A DNA stretch of 64,000 nucleotides, from the NCBI RefSeq assembly GCF_900182725.1, contig NZ_FXTO01000001.1, forward strand, positions 124,001 to 188,000, in the 5' to 3' direction. The position numbers and the translations under genes are program-made. This stretch comes from Thalassovita litoralis. GTDB lineage: Bacteria; Pseudomonadota; Alphaproteobacteria; Rhodobacterales; Rhodobacteraceae. A model generated the notes under the pieces. The model saw only the letters and a list, made by a program, of their open reading frames with translations. It was not told the origin of the DNA and ran no database searches. Positions 51,276 to 62,132 of this stretch are shown in pieces (position 1 is the stretch's first letter; every line of letters starts with the position of its first letter).

Positions 51276-51866
51276 ATGAGCAGAACTCTTCGCGCATTGA
51301 TCATGTTTGTGCTGCTGGCATCCTGTGGTGGCGGCGATTTCAGTGCGCCCCGAAATCTGGACAACGCATGCTCCATCCTGAGCCAACGACCGAAATACGG
51401 CAAAGCCTTCCGTGCCACTGAACGCCGTTGGGGGGTTCCGGTACATGTGCAGATGGCCACGATTTATCAGGAAAGCAAGTTCATCGGAAACGCCCGCACA
51501 CCATATCGGTTTGTGCTGGGGGTCATCCCGATGGGGCGGCAAAGTTCGGCCTATGGTTACGCACAAGCGATTGATGGCACTTGGGAAGATTACCAACGCG
51601 CAACCGGAAGCTGGGGCGCCCGCCGCGACCGTATTCGCGATGCGACAGATTTCATGGGTTGGTATATGAATCAGACCCGTGACAAGACCGGGGTCGAACT
51701 CAGCAACGCGCAGCATCAATATCTGGCGTATCACGAAGGGCATACAGGCTATTTGCGGAAAAACTATACCCGCAAAAGCTGGCTGATGCGTATTTCTGCC
51801 GAGGTGGACGCCCGCGCCGATATGTATGAACGCCAACTTGCCACATGTCCCCGTCGGCTGCGCTAA
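51276..51866 (+). CDS. lysozyme-like (SLT-type) lipoprotein
   Basis: The 196-residue precursor has a lipobox LLASC with Cys17 and is probably anchored in the outer membrane. The mature domain resembles transglycosylase SLT/lysozyme-like folds: MATIYQESKFIGNA with Glu66 as the likely catalytic acid, then SSAYGYAQAIDGTWEDYQ, and YLAYHEGHTGY near the end. It probably cuts peptidoglycan. The ATG at 51276 follows GAGAGG; the open frame upstream is not coding. A perfect 11-bp hairpin follows. Confidence 0.82.
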   Translation: MSRTLRALIMFVLLASCGGGDFSAPRNLDNACSILSQRPKYGKAFRATERRWGVPVHVQMATIYQESKFIGNARTPYRFVLGVIPMGRQSSAYGYAQAIDGTWEDYQRATGSWGARRDRIRDATDFMGWYMNQTRDKTGVELSNAQHQYLAYHEGHTGYLRKNYTRKSWLMRISAEVDARADMYERQLATCPRRLR

Positions 51867-51892
51867 AAAGCCCGGCAATCATCTGATTGAAT

Positions 51893-51932
51893 ATCGGCGC
51901 TGCAACTTCAGCAGCGCCGATTACTTACTTTC
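51893..51932 (+). terminator. hairpin terminator after the SLT lipoprotein
   Basis: A perfect 11-bp stem (51893-51903 with 51911-51921) with a seven-base loop is followed by TTACTTACTTT on the plus strand, so it can end the lipoprotein transcript. It slightly overlaps the lolA stop region, facing the convergent gene. Confidence 0.7.
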
Positions 51933-52533
51933 CGCCCGGCTGCAAGCGTTCCGAAGTAGCGCGAATATCGAACAGTGAATCGCTCAGCTTTGTCTCGAAC
52001 TGCATTTGCCCCAGAATCACAGTCGTGGCGCTGCCGGACTGATCGTTGATCACCCATTGCCGCAACTGCACGGGGTTATCAGTGAACACCAGTTGGATAT
52101 TGCCGTACTCCGGGCTGTCCGGGTCCATCGCAGTCACCGTGGTGGCGGTGCCATCATACACCTTGCCTGCCACCATTTTCGATCCAGCCAGATCCACATC
52201 CCGGCGCAGCACGATATTCAGCGGCGTTTGTTTCAACGGATAAGTTTCAGGCCCGGTGTTGCTTTTGGGGTCAAAGATCGCAACCGCCCCCTGCCCCGCC
52301 ATAACCAACGCCGGATTGGGTGGCCCATATTCAAACCGCGCCCGCCCCGGTCGTTTCAACCAGATTTTCCCGGTCGACATCGAACCATCGTCGTTGATCT
52401 GGGTGAAATCGCCCTGCGCCGTGGCAAAGCTGTTCAGATAATCGGAAATCTGGCGCAGGCTGAGTTCCTCAGCCGCGACCGGAACCGCCAGCGCCATGCA
52501 AACGGGCGCAAGGATAAAGCGAAGCATTTTCAT
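51925..52533 (-). CDS. lolA: outer membrane lipoprotein carrier protein LolA
   Basis: This 202-residue periplasmic chaperone carries lipoproteins from the inner to the outer membrane. It has a signal peptide (MKMLRFILAPVCMALAVPVAA) and then the LolA segments ISDYLNSFATAQGDFTQ, GKIWLKRPGRARFEYGPP and GQGAVAIFDPKSNT. The start at 52533 gives the standard length; an in-frame upstream extension reaches back into ftsK and is not coding. It follows ftsK by 79 bases on the same strand. Confidence 0.94.
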   Translation of the reverse strand: MKMLRFILAPVCMALAVPVAAEELSLRQISDYLNSFATAQGDFTQINDDGSMSTGKIWLKRPGRARFEYGPPNPALVMAGQGAVAIFDPKSNTGPETYPLKQTPLNIVLRRDVDLAGSKMVAGKVYDGTATTVTAMDPDSPEYGNIQLVFTDNPVQLRQWVINDQSGSATTVILGQMQFETKLSDSLFDIRATSERLQPGGK

Positions 52534-52612
52534 AGCCCATAAATAACCCTGCAAGGGGCGGGTTACACCTGAATTCCGCCTCACATCTGCGCGAGGGGCG
52601 AACTGGTTCCCG

Positions 52613-55600
52613 TTATTGTTCGGGAACCAGAATTTCGCGTTTGCCGACATGGTTAGCCGGGGACACAATCCCCTGTTCTTCCATCTGCTCGACCAGCCTT
52701 GCGGCCTTGTTATAGCCAATGGCCAATTTCCGCTGGATGTAAGAGGTCGAGCATTTACGATCCTTGATCACAATCGCCACCGCCGTATCGTACAGCGCGT
52801 CCTCGCCATCCGTGTTGCCGCCAGTATTCAGGCCCAGCACCGCGTCGATGTTGTCGGCTTTATCCTCATCGGGGCCTTCGACCACACCGCCCACATATTC
52901 GGGCGGGCCAAAAGATTTCAGATGGGTCACGATTTCCTCGACTTCCTCATCTGAAACAAAGGGGCCATGACAGCGGGTAATCCGGGCGCCGCCAGCCATA
53001 TACAGCATATCGCCCATACCCAGCAGTTGTTCGGCACCCATTTCACCCAGAATGGTGCGGCTGTCGATTTTCGATGTCACCTGAAACGAAATCCGGGTGG
53101 GGAAGTTCGCCTTGATCGTGCCGGTGATCACGTCAACCGAAGGCCGCTGCGTGGCCATGATCAGGTGAATCCCCGACGCCCGCGCCATCTGCGCAAGGCG
53201 CTGAATGCAGGCTTCGATCTCTTTACCCGCGACCATCATCAGGTCGGCCATTTCGTCGACGATAACCACGATATAGGGCATCTTCACCGGGGTGATTTCC
53301 TCGGTCTCGAAAATGGGATCGCCGGTTTCATCGTCAAACCCGGTCTGCACCGTCCGGCTAAAGGTTTCGCCCTTGGACAGGGCATCCTCGACCCGGCTGT
53401 TATAGCCATCAATGTTGCGGACGCCCATTTTGGACATCTTGCGATAGCGATCTTCCATTTCGCCCACGACCCATTTCAGGGCCACAACCGCCTTTTTGGG
53501 ATCGGTCACAACAGGCGACAGAAGATGGGGAATGCCATCATATACGGACAATTCCAGCATCTTCGGGTCGATCATGATCAGGCGGCATTCATCCGGGGTC
53601 AGCCGGTACAAAAGCGACAGAATCATCGTGTTGATTGCCACGGATTTCCCCGAACCCGTGGTCCCCGCAATCAGAAGGTGGGGCATCTTTGCAAGGTTCG
53701 CCACAATGGGTTCGCCGCCAATATCCTTGCCCAAGGCCAGCGGCAGTTTCATGTTGGCATCGCCAAAGGACCGCGCGGCCAAGATTTCGCGCAGCACCAC
53801 CTTTTCGCGGTTTTCGTTCGGCAATTCGATCCCGATCACGCTGCGGCCCGGCACGGTGGACACACGGGCAGACAGTGCAGACATGGACCGTGCGATGTCA
53901 TCGGCCAGACCGATCACACGGCTGGCCTTCAGGCCCGGTGCCGGTTCCAGTTCGTACATAGTGACAACGGGACCAGGGCGGACGCTGACGATTTCACCCT
54001 TCACGCCATAATCATCCAGCACGTTTTCCAGCATCCGGGCGTTTTCTTCCAATGCCTCATCACTCAGATGATGGCGTTGGATATTGGCCGGGTTCGCCAA
54101 CAGATTAAGCGGCGGTAATTCATAAACGTGCGCGCTCTCCTCGAACGCCAGCGACGGCTGGGCCTCGGTCCGGGCGCGGGTCGAAGGCTGGATCGGTTTC
54201 CGGTTCAGTGGCTGCACAACCACCTTGCGCGGGGCCTGTACCGGAATGGCGGGCTGCATCTGCGGCTTTGGCGCGGGGGCCGGGGTGGCGACCTGTGCAA
54301 CCGGCTTCGGGGCGGCATAGGTTTCAGACGGCACCGCATCATAGGACATATCAAAAATATTCTCGTCCTGATCCTCTGCCAGCGTGTCTGTCAGACTGTT
54401 GGGATCATTCCAGAAATCCGGGTTCACATCCGCATAATCCTGCGTGAACTCAGTCTCGAAATGCGCTTCGGGCGCTTCATATGCTGCGGGTTGCGCATAT
54501 TGTTCCGGCTCTGGCATCGGATCGAAATGGTTCACAGACGCAACGCGCCCGATTTCCACAGGATCAGACGCGGGGCGGATTGCCGTAATCGGCGGCTCAG
54601 CCGGAAGGGTCGCACGCGATGCCGTCAGCGGCGGCTCGGGTGGCAAACCTTTTTGCGGCTGCGGCGCGGCAGGGCGGTGTGACGGATCGAACACCAGCGC
54701 AGCAGGGCCACGACCACGGCCCTTGGTCAGCGGGGCGGCCACTTCGGGCGCGGCGACGGTACGGTTGCGGATCACATCGGCAATCTTGGCCTTGATACGA
54801 TCCCCGCCGGGCGCATCATTACAATCCTCCGCCAGTTCAGGCTCTATCAATTCCGGCTCTGGCATTGGATCAGGGCGGCGGATCAAACCCGGCACCCGTT
54901 TCAGAAGACCGGGTTTCGGCGCAGGTTCGGCAACAGGGGCGACTGCGGGCGCCGGAACAGGATCTTGCGTCCAATCGTCTTCGGCAAAGACGTTGGCTTC
55001 ATAGGGCTCCACCCATTCTTCTTGCACGTCCGGCGCATAGTTTTCATAGCTGGCCGCCGTGGCCTGACGCTCTAACCGCGCAGCGCGGCGTTCCCGCTGA
55101 CGCGCCTGCATCCCCTGAGCCGCCGTAACGGCCCCCGAAGCGCCTCGCCCCAGCAACGTCAGCGACAGCGCATAAACCATCACCACGCCCACCACCATGA
55201 AACGGAACAGACGACGCAATTCGTTCATCGAAAAGCCCAGAACATAGGTTCCCATCGCCAGCAGTCCCAACGCAAAAAGCAGCGTCATCAGCTTGATCCC
55301 GAAGGCCATGCTGACCGGCAAAATACCCAGCAACACGCCCAAAACAGTATCGCCAAAATGCCCGCCAAGCCCGAATCCCTGCCCCCAATCCGGCCCCGGC
55401 ACCAAGGTTGAAGCATAGACAGAAATCACAGCCATCCAGATCGGGGTCAGCAGCGCACGGGACAGCGCACGATCTTCGCCCTGATGGAACCCAAAACGGA
55501 ATCCCCAGACCAGCAGCGAAATCGCCAGCCCCCACGATCCCATCCCCAGAATCATAAACAAAGGCGCTGCAAACGAGGCACCCAAACGCCCAAGCGCATT

Positions 55601-55786
55601 CTGCACCGGCGCATCGGTGGCCAGCATGAACGACGGATCGTCGGCGCTATATGATGCCATCATCGCCACGGCCGCCAGCCCCACAACAGCCAGCGCGATA
55701 CCGATCAGTTCCTTGCCGCGTTTTTCGATCGCTGCCTGCATGTCACTGTCGAACAGCGGGTCCCGTCCCCTTGTCTGAAATGCCAT
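52613..55786 (-). CDS. ftsK: DNA translocase FtsK
   Basis: The 1057-residue protein pumps DNA at the septum and activates XerCD at dif. The N-terminal part has about four to six helices between residues 25 and 213, then a Pro/Ala/Glu-rich linker (about 215-560). The RecA-like motor has Walker [11 protein letters not shown] near residue 710 and Walker [13 protein letters not shown]. The C-terminal gamma winged helix (about 1000-1055) carries [23 protein letters not shown], which reads KOPS. It is in a gene run amidase, aminotransferase, ftsK, lolA, all on one strand. The FtsK gap to the aminotransferase is 40 bases. Confidence 0.97.
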   Translation of the reverse strand: MAFQTRGRDPLFDSDMQAAIEKRGKELIGIALAVVGLAAVAMMASYSADDPSFMLATDAPVQNALGRLGASFAAPLFMILGMGSWGLAISLLVWGFRFGFHQGEDRALSRALLTPIWMAVISVYASTLVPGPDWGQGFGLGGHFGDTVLGVLLGILPVSMAFGIKLMTLLFALGLLAMGTYVLGFSMNELRRLFRFMVVGVVMVYALSLTLLGRGASGAVTAAQGMQARQRERRAARLERQATAASYENYAPDVQEEWVEPYEANVFAEDDWTQDPVPAPAVAPVAEPAPKPGLLKRVPGLIRRPDPMPEPELIEPELAEDCNDAPGGDRIKAKIADVIRNRTVAAPEVAAPLTKGRGRGPAALVFDPSHRPAAPQPQKGLPPEPPLTASRATLPAEPPITAIRPASDPVEIGRVASVNHFDPMPEPEQYAQPAAYEAPEAHFETEFTQDYADVNPDFWNDPNSLTDTLAEDQDENIFDMSYDAVPSETYAAPKPVAQVATPAPAPKPQMQPAIPVQAPRKVVVQPLNRKPIQPSTRARTEAQPSLAFEESAHVYELPPLNLLANPANIQRHHLSDEALEENARMLENVLDDYGVKGEIVSVRPGPVVTMYELEPAPGLKASRVIGLADDIARSMSALSARVSTVPGRSVIGIELPNENREKVVLREILAARSFGDANMKLPLALGKDIGGEPIVANLAKMPHLLIAGTTGSGKSVAINTMILSLLYRLTPDECRLIMIDPKMLELSVYDGIPHLLSPVVTDPKKAVVALKWVVGEMEDRYRKMSKMGVRNIDGYNSRVEDALSKGETFSRTVQTGFDDETGDPIFETEEITPVKMPYIVVIVDEMADLMMVAGKEIEACIQRLAQMARASGIHLIMATQRPSVDVITGTIKANFPTRISFQVTSKIDSRTILGEMGAEQLLGMGDMLYMAGGARITRCHGPFVSDEEVEEIVTHLKSFGPPEYVGGVVEGPDEDKADNIDAVLGLNTGGNTDGEDALYDTAVAIVIKDRKCSTSYIQRKLAIGYNKAARLVEQMEEQGIVSPANHVGKREILVPEQ

Positions 55787-55826
55787 TCCTGCCTCGTTCT
55801 ATTATGATTCTTTGTATTTTTGTTAT

Positions 55827-57005
55827 TCAGCGGTAGATGCAGTCGCGCAGGCGGATCAGCCCTTGCCGCATCTCCTCGGTCGGGGCCACCATTGCGACCC
55901 TGATATATCCCTTGCCGGGGTTATCCCCGTTCACATCTTTGCTCAGATACGCGCCCGGCAGCACCCGCACCCCGGTTTCGCGCCACGCTTTCAGCGCCGC
56001 TTCTTCGCCATCGTCGACAGGCAGCCACAAAAAGAACCCGGCTTCGGGCGCTTTGTAGCCCTGAATGCTGGCGAACACCTCGTCCGCGGCCACATATTTT
56101 TCGCCGTACAGGCGGCGGTTTTCGATGACATGGGCCTCGTCCTCCCACACCATTTGGGAAACATGCTGAATCGGCAACGGTAGCGGTGCCCCTGCATAGG
56201 CCCGCAACTGGCGCACATGCTTCAGGGTTTCGACCCCGCCAGCCACAAACCCAGACCGCAACCCCGGCAGGTTTGACCGTTTCGACAGCGAATGAAAAAT
56301 CACCACCCGTTCCGGATCAGCGCCCAATTCCTGCGCGACCTGCATAGCCCCCACAGGTGCATCCTGCCGATAGATTTCCGAATAACATTCGTCCGCGAAA
56401 ATCTGGAAATCATATTGTTCCGCCAAACGGATCAGCGCCGCCCAATAGTCGCGGCTGGCAACGGACCCCTGCGGATTGGCAGGCGAACAGATATAGGCCG
56501 CGGCGACACGGTTCAGCACCTCGGGCGGCAGGGCAGTATAATCCGGCAGATACCCGTTTGCGCGGGTGGCCGAAACGAACACAGGTTCAGCCCGGACGGA
56601 AATCGCCCCAATCATATAGACCTGATAAAACGGGTTCGGGATCAGCACCACGGGGCGCTTTCCGGCTTTTTCCTCGGGGATCAGGGCCATCGCTGCGTTA
56701 TATAGCCCTTCGCGTGTCCCATTCAGCGGCATGATTTGGGTGTCCGGGTCCACCGTCACACCATACCGGCGGTCCAGAAACCCGGCAATTGCCCCGCGCA
56801 ATCCGGGCGTTCCGTCATTCGGCGGATACTGCCCAAAGCCTGCGATATTATCGGCCATGATCTGCCCCACCCAATCGGGAAAGGCATGTTTTGGCTCTCC
56901 GATTGTCATGTGCATGACGGGACCACCCGCTTCGTGCGCGTCCAACAGGGCGCGCAAACGCGGGAAAGCATAAGCCGGTAGGTTGGCAAACCGCTCGGGA
57001 AACAT
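55827..57005 (-). CDS. aminotransferase class I/II, probable N-succinyldiaminopimelate aminotransferase
   Basis: The 392-residue PLP enzyme has SLSKRSNLPGLRSGF holding the Schiff-base Lys near residue 230, and YICSPANPQGSV with the PLP Asn. The start MFPERFANLPAYAFPRLRALLD and the general pattern resemble DapC of proteobacteria, the transaminase of lysine and diaminopimelate synthesis. I therefore call DapC likely, without a gene symbol. The ATG at 57005 has GAGGCAG about eight bases upstream. Genes on both sides are on the same strand. Confidence 0.82.
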   Translation of the reverse strand: MFPERFANLPAYAFPRLRALLDAHEAGGPVMHMTIGEPKHAFPDWVGQIMADNIAGFGQYPPNDGTPGLRGAIAGFLDRRYGVTVDPDTQIMPLNGTREGLYNAAMALIPEEKAGKRPVVLIPNPFYQVYMIGAISVRAEPVFVSATRANGYLPDYTALPPEVLNRVAAAYICSPANPQGSVASRDYWAALIRLAEQYDFQIFADECYSEIYRQDAPVGAMQVAQELGADPERVVIFHSLSKRSNLPGLRSGFVAGGVETLKHVRQLRAYAGAPLPLPIQHVSQMVWEDEAHVIENRRLYGEKYVAADEVFASIQGYKAPEAGFFLWLPVDDGEEAALKAWRETGVRVLPGAYLSKDVNGDNPGKGYIRVAMVAPTEEMRQGLIRLRDCIYR

Positions 57006-57139
57006 ATCACACTGCCTCAAATGTTTCGGGATCATAGCGCCCCGTTTGCGGTCAGAGTACCGAACGGCGCGCCTTTCGTCCAGATAAAGCAGTGTAACGT
57101 GTTTGTCCTGTGTCGTTTTTGACAGCCTGTCCCCAGCGA

Positions 57140-58474
57140 TCACCCCGCCCGTAGCGCAGTTTCCGCCGCCGCTGCGATCCGCAAAAGCCGTTCTTCCTGC
57201 ATTGGCAGCCCATTAAAGGTGATCCCGCAAGACGGCGTTCCCGTCGGCATCGCAATCCCACATCCACCCATCAGATTGCCCACACGGGTATTCTGCAAGG
57301 CCAGCAGATTTTCCGAAACATAGTAATCGTCGTCATTCATCAGCCGATCAGCATTCGGCGGCAGAATCGGAGAGGTCGGACACAGCACCGCATCAAACCG
57401 CGCGACACGGGCGTTCCATTCGGCCCGGCATTCCTCCAGCTCTTGCCAGGCCTGCACATAATCCGGTGCGCTGAACTTTGCCCCGCCCCGGAACCTGTCC
57501 AGAATGCGATCAAACATCAGATGGGGATTTGCCTCGATCACATCGCGCCACAGGCCATAGGCTTCGGTCGGATACAGCGGCCCAGCCAGATCCATCGCGC
57601 GGGCCACTTCGGGGGCGTCTATGTCTTCGATCACGGCCCCGGCATCGCGCAGTTTGTCCAGGGCGCTTAGATATGCCGCCAATGGTTCGGGGCGCAGATG
57701 ATCCATCACCACCGTTTGCAGTGCCGCAAAACGCCGCCCCTTCAGTGTCGCCCCACGCAGATCGGCAGCGGTCCCACCTTCCAGAACCCCCAACATCAAA
57801 GCTGCATCTTCAACGGTACGGCACAGCGGGCCAATCGTATCGAATTTCAGGCAAAGCGGCACCACGCCATCCAGCGGTATACGGCCCGACGTGGTTTTCA
57901 GCCCCACCAGATCGTTCCATGCCGATGGGATACGCACAGACCCGCCGGTATCCGACCCAATGCCACACGCCGCCAAACCAAACGCCACCGATGCAGCCGC
58001 CCCCGAGGACGACCCCCCCGGAACCGCATCGTGATCATTCACACAGGGCGGCGTCGCTGTCACCGGATTCAGCCCCAACCCGGAAAAGGCCAGTTCGCTC
58101 ATGTGGGTTTTGCCCAGACACACCAACCCCTGTGCTGTCGCATTGCGCAACACCCATGCATCACGGTCCGGCACGCGGTCCTTTAGCAGGGCCGACCCGG
58201 CTTCGGTTGCAACACCAGCCGAATCAAACAGGTCTTTCCAACTGATCGGCACCCCATCCAGCAGGGACAACCGATGCCCGGCTTTGGCACGCTCGGCGGC
58301 GGCCTTTGCCTCGGCCCGTGCGCGATCTGCGGTCACACGGGCATAAATACGATCCCGAAACGGATTGGCGTCTATCGCTTCCAGATAGGTTTCTGTCAGC
58401 GCAACGGGATCAATCGCCCCTTCGCCAATGCCACGCCCCAGATCACCCGCGCTTTTCCATAGCCAGTCCTGCAT
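57140..58474 (-). CDS. amidase (amidase signature family)
   Basis: The 444-residue hydrolase has the Ser-cis-Ser-Lys triad elements: Lys in ISWKDLFDSAG, GGSSSGAAASVA with the cis-Ser, and GSDTGGSVRIPSAWN with the nucleophile Ser. It hydrolyses carboxamides, but the substrate cannot be read; it lacks the GatA-specific partner genes nearby. The start at 58474 has AGGAG eight bases upstream; an ATG at 58480 is too close to it. It heads the amidase, aminotransferase, ftsK, lolA run and is divergent from the UbiH-type gene. Confidence 0.9.
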   Translation of the reverse strand: MQDWLWKSAGDLGRGIGEGAIDPVALTETYLEAIDANPFRDRIYARVTADRARAEAKAAAERAKAGHRLSLLDGVPISWKDLFDSAGVATEAGSALLKDRVPDRDAWVLRNATAQGLVCLGKTHMSELAFSGLGLNPVTATPPCVNDHDAVPGGSSSGAAASVAFGLAACGIGSDTGGSVRIPSAWNDLVGLKTTSGRIPLDGVVPLCLKFDTIGPLCRTVEDAALMLGVLEGGTAADLRGATLKGRRFAALQTVVMDHLRPEPLAAYLSALDKLRDAGAVIEDIDAPEVARAMDLAGPLYPTEAYGLWRDVIEANPHLMFDRILDRFRGGAKFSAPDYVQAWQELEECRAEWNARVARFDAVLCPTSPILPPNADRLMNDDDYYVSENLLALQNTRVGNLMGGCGIAMPTGTPSCGITFNGLPMQEERLLRIAAAAETALRAG

Positions 58475-58558
58475 ACCCATCGCTCCTGTCAGATTTTTCT
58501 GAACGGTAGCGGCAGTGCGGCACATGGACAATCCCGCATCCACCACCATATTTGCCGC

Positions 58559-59776
58559 ATGAGTAATGAAAGCGATATCCTGATCGTCGGCGGCGGGCTG
58601 AATGGCCCCGCGCTGGCGCTGGCCTTGGCGCAGGCAGGGCTACGTTCAACCGTGATCGACGCGTTGCCGCGCGGCGTTCAGACCGACGATAACTTTGACG
58701 GACGCGGTTACGCGCTGGCGCTGGCGTCTAAGCGGCTATTGGCGGGTATTGGTGTCTGGTCCGAAGTGGCCCCACAATCGCAGCCCATGCTGGACATCAA
58801 AGTGACCGATGGCCGCGCGGGCGAAGGGCCGCTTTCCCCTTTCTTTCTGCATTTCGACCATACCGAAATCGAAGAAGGCCCGATGGGCTTCATGCTGGAG
58901 GACCGCTTTCTGCGCCGCGCCCTGTCCGACGCAATGGACAAAACCCCGCTGATTACAGTGCTGGACGGTGAAACCGTCACAGCACAGGCTGCGGATGCAA
59001 CAGGGGTGACGCTAACGCTGGCCTCTGGGAAAACGCTGCGGGGGAAATTGTTGGTCGGGGCCGATGGCCGCCGGTCCGGCACAGCAGAACGCGCCGGGAT
59101 CAAACGGTCTGGTTGGGATTACGGCCAAACCGCGCTGGTCTGCGCCATTGAACACGACTTGCCCCACCACGGTATTGCGCATCAGTTCTTCATGCCCCCC
59201 GGCCCGTTGGCGATTCTGCCGCTGCCCGGCAATATGTCCTCGGTCGTGTGGTCCGAAACCCACGAAAACGCGGCGGCCTTTCAGGCACTATCGGACGAAG
59301 ACTATATGCAAGTCCTGCGCCCCCGGTTTGGCGATTTTCTGGGGCAAATCCGGTTGGTCGGCAAACGCTTCACCTATCCGTTGAACCTGACCGTCGCCAA
59401 CAGCTTTGTCGGGGATCGTCTGGCCCTGATCGGCGATGCCGCCCACGGGATGCACCCCATCGCAGGCCAGGGGCTGAATGCCGGTCTGCGCGATGTGGGC
59501 GCATTGGCGCATGTACTGACCCACGCCAAACGCCGGGGCGAAGATATTGCCGCGCCACTGGTGCTGGATCGCTATCAGGAATGGCGTCGGTTTGACACAG
59601 CAACACTGGCGCTGACCACGGACCTGACGAACAAGCTATTTTCCAACGACAACCCGCTGCTGCGACTGGGCCGGGATATCGGCATGGGTGTCGTGAGTGC
59701 CCTGCCGGGGCTGCGCCGGACGTTCATCCGCGAAGCGGCTGGGCTGAATGGTGAACTGCCCGATTTGATGCGCTAA
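58559..59776 (+). CDS. ubiH: FAD-dependent monooxygenase of the UbiH/UbiF/Coq6 family
   Basis: The 405-residue hydroxylase is expected to add a hydroxyl group to the ubiquinone ring. It has the Rossmann motif ILIVGGGLNGPALALALAQ at the start, the DG-like GADGRRSGTAERAGI, and the second FAD motif ALIGDAAHGMHPIAGQGLNAGLRD, the UbiH/COQ6 signature. Which ring position it hydroxylates is not clear, since alphaproteobacterial enzymes differ in regioselectivity; the symbol is provisional. It starts 84 bases from the divergent amidase gene and is followed by repeat copy H. Confidence 0.9.
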   Translation: MSNESDILIVGGGLNGPALALALAQAGLRSTVIDALPRGVQTDDNFDGRGYALALASKRLLAGIGVWSEVAPQSQPMLDIKVTDGRAGEGPLSPFFLHFDHTEIEEGPMGFMLEDRFLRRALSDAMDKTPLITVLDGETVTAQAADATGVTLTLASGKTLRGKLLVGADGRRSGTAERAGIKRSGWDYGQTALVCAIEHDLPHHGIAHQFFMPPGPLAILPLPGNMSSVVWSETHENAAAFQALSDEDYMQVLRPRFGDFLGQIRLVGKRFTYPLNLTVANSFVGDRLALIGDAAHGMHPIAGQGLNAGLRDVGALAHVLTHAKRRGEDIAAPLVLDRYQEWRRFDTATLALTTDLTNKLFSNDNPLLRLGRDIGMGVVSALPGLRRTFIREAAGLNGELPDLMR

Positions 59777-59815
59777 ACGTCACCCAGCGCTACTCTGGCA
59801 AGCAAGGTTCTGCCG

Positions 59816-59858
59816 GGTTCTTTCTTGGCTAAAATATCCCCGCCGGAGGCATCCGTCA
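59816..59858. repeat. interspersed intergenic repeat, copy H (after ubiH), diverged
   Basis: GGTTCTTTCTTGGCTAAAAT is followed by ATCCCCGCCGGAGGCATCCG. The head is diverged from the consensus, but the GCCGGAGGCATCC tail is identical to that after copy G. It lies 40 bases after the ubiH stop in the 222-base gap to petC; the rest of the gap shows the pet terminator and nothing else. Confidence 0.65.
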
Positions 59859-59939
59859 GCGCGGCAAGCATCGCCTTTATACGGTAGCATCACCTCTCTA
59901 CCCTTCCGAAGAGCCTGCGTGCGCGTCAGCGCCCCCCCC

Positions 59940-59977
59940 AAAAAAACAAAAAAGCCCCGCCAATCTGGCGGGGCTTT
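59940..59977 (-). terminator. rho-independent terminator of the petABC operon
   Basis: On the minus strand a perfect 12-bp stem (59977-59966 with 59962-59951) with a three-base loop is followed by a T-rich run (TTTTTTGTTTTTTT at 59953-59940). It lies about 20 bases beyond the petC stop. Confidence 0.95.
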
Positions 59978-59998
59978 CTGTATCATAAAGGCGCTATA

Positions 59999-60790
59999 TC
60001 AGGCCTTTTTCGCGGCTTTCTTGACCGGCGCCCAGATGCGTTTGTTGGTCAGGTACAGCAGCACCGACAACAGCGTCAGGAACAGCACAGCTACAAAACC
60101 AGCCTGCTGACGTGCCATCATCTTCGGCTCTGCCGTCCACATCAGGAAAGCAGCCACATCCTCGGCCTCGTGGTGCAGTTCGTTCGAATGTTCGTCTGCG
60201 AATTCCACATCTTCACCGGACAACGGCGGGGCCATTGCAATCCAACCACCGGGGAACGCGGTGTTTTCATAGAAAGTGGTGCCTGCTTCCTCTTTCTCCT
60301 CGCCGGTGTAGCCGGTCAGGATCGAGACGATGTATTCGGGACCACCGATACCGTTGAACAGCTGGCTCATACCCGTGCCATACGGGCCGTGGAAGCCCGA
60401 ACGAGCCTTCGCCATCAGGGACAGGTCAGGTGCCTTAGGGTCGCCGCCAACAGGGAACTTGTCAGCAGGGGTCCGCGGACGCGTATCATCCAGCTCTGGG
60501 TCGAAAATATCCAGTTGGGCTGCATAGGCACGCACCTGATCCTCGGGCAATTGCGGGCCACCTTCATCGGCCAGCGTCCGGATCGGAACGAACTTCAGAC
60601 CATGACACGCCGAGCAAACTTCGGTGTACACCTGAAGGCCGCGCTGAAGCTGCATCTGGTCGTATTTACCGAACGGCCCTTCAAAGGAGAAGTCGACGTC
60701 ATGAACGTGGCCGTTTGCTCCGGCCGCCAGCGCGCCACCTGCCGAAAGGGTCAGGGCGGCAACTGCGGAGATCGCGAGTTTCTTAAGCAT
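59999..60790 (-). CDS. petC: cytochrome c1, ubiquinol-cytochrome c reductase
   Basis: The 263-residue haem c subunit passes electrons from the Rieske protein to cytochrome c. A signal peptide (about 1-23) precedes the haem site CSACH (59-63), and [15 protein letters not shown] holds the axial Met. A C-terminal helix (about 230-252) anchors it in the membrane. It is the last gene of petABC, 16 bases after petB, and is followed by the operon terminator. Confidence 0.97.
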   Translation of the reverse strand: MLKKLAISAVAALTLSAGGALAAGANGHVHDVDFSFEGPFGKYDQMQLQRGLQVYTEVCSACHGLKFVPIRTLADEGGPQLPEDQVRAYAAQLDIFDPELDDTRPRTPADKFPVGGDPKAPDLSLMAKARSGFHGPYGTGMSQLFNGIGGPEYIVSILTGYTGEEKEEAGTTFYENTAFPGGWIAMAPPLSGEDVEFADEHSNELHHEAEDVAAFLMWTAEPKMMARQQAGFVAVLFLTLLSVLLYLTNKRIWAPVKKAAKKA

Positions 60791-60806
60791 TATCCCGTTT
60801 CCTTAC

Positions 60807-62120
60807 TTATTCGGCAGGTTTGCCGTAATGGTTGTTGAAGTCTTCCTCGATCGTGGCCGGCGCAGCGGTCGGCTTTTCGATCACACCCAGCAGCGGCAGG
60901 ATGACCAGGAAGTACGCGAACCAATAGGTGGCGCCGATCAGCGAGATGGTCGAGTACGGCGGTTCCGCAGGCATTGCACCGGCCCACATCAGGACCATGA
61001 AATCAACGGCCAGCAGCCAGAACCACCATTTGAACATCGGACGATAGCGACCCGAACGCACACGCGAGGTATCCAGCCACGGCACCAGCGCCATGACAGC
61101 GATTGCACCGAACATTGCCAACACGCCGAAGAATTTAGCGTCGATAATGCCGCCGGTGATCCAGCTTGCGAACATCACAACCCAAACGTCAGCGGTGAAG
61201 GCACGCAGGATCGCGTAGAACGGCAGGAAGTACCATTCAGGAACGATGTGTGCAGGCGTCGCCAGCGGGTTTGCCTCGATATAGTTATCGGGGTGGCCCA
61301 GATAGTTCGGCATGAAGCCGACGATGGCAAAGAAGACCAGCAGCACAACGGCCAGCGCGAACACGTCTTTGATCACGAAGTAGGGCCAGAACGGAACGGT
61401 GTCTTTTTCTGCTTCGGCTTTCGACCCGCGGCGCACGTCAACACCCGTGGGGTTGTTGTTGCCGGTGGTGTGGAAGGCCCAGATGTGAACCGCGACCAGC
61501 GCAGCAATCACGAAAGGCAGCAGATAGTGCAGCGAGAAGAAGCGGTTCAGCGTGGCGTTGTCCACAGCCGGTCCGCCCAGCAGCCATGTCTGGATCGGTT
61601 CACCGACGAACGGGATCGCGCCAAACAGGCCGGTGATCACGGTCGCACCCCAGAAGGACATCTGCCCCCAAGGCAGAACGTAACCCATGAATGCGGTGCC
61701 CATCATGCACAGGTAGATCAGCATACCGATGATCCATGTGATTTCACGCGGGGCCTTGTACGACCCGTAGTACAGACCACGGAAGATGTGCAGGTAGACA
61801 GCAACAAAGAACAGCGAAGCGCCGTTTGCGTGCAGATACCGCAGCATATGGCCGCCGTTCACGTCGCGCATGATGTGTTCAACCGACGCAAAGGCCAGCG
61901 AAACATGCGGGGTGTAGTGCATCACAAGAACGATGCCGGTGACGATCTGCAAAGCAAGGCAGAAAGTCAGAATGATGCCCCAGATCCACATCCAGTTCAG
62001 GTTCTTGGGCGTGGGGATCATGATGGTGTCATAGAGAAGGCCCACGATGGGAAGGCGCGAATGCAGCCACTTCTCGGCGCCCGTTTTGGGCTCGTAATGA
62101 TCGTGCGGAATGCCGGACAT
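60807..62120 (-). CDS. petB: cytochrome b, ubiquinol-cytochrome c reductase
   Basis: The 437-residue membrane subunit holds two b haems and both quinone sites. Helix B shows [21 protein letters not shown] and helix [21 protein letters not shown] with paired axial His. The Qo motif PEWY is in [15 protein letters not shown]. Length is the alphaproteobacterial norm. It follows petA after 12 bases. Confidence 0.97.
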   Translation of the reverse strand: MSGIPHDHYEPKTGAEKWLHSRLPIVGLLYDTIMIPTPKNLNWMWIWGIILTFCLALQIVTGIVLVMHYTPHVSLAFASVEHIMRDVNGGHMLRYLHANGASLFFVAVYLHIFRGLYYGSYKAPREITWIIGMLIYLCMMGTAFMGYVLPWGQMSFWGATVITGLFGAIPFVGEPIQTWLLGGPAVDNATLNRFFSLHYLLPFVIAALVAVHIWAFHTTGNNNPTGVDVRRGSKAEAEKDTVPFWPYFVIKDVFALAVVLLVFFAIVGFMPNYLGHPDNYIEANPLATPAHIVPEWYFLPFYAILRAFTADVWVVMFASWITGGIIDAKFFGVLAMFGAIAVMALVPWLDTSRVRSGRYRPMFKWWFWLLAVDFMVLMWAGAMPAEPPYSTISLIGATYWFAYFLVILPLLGVIEKPTAAPATIEEDFNNHYGKPAE

Positions 62121-62132
62121 GTGCGCGTTTCC

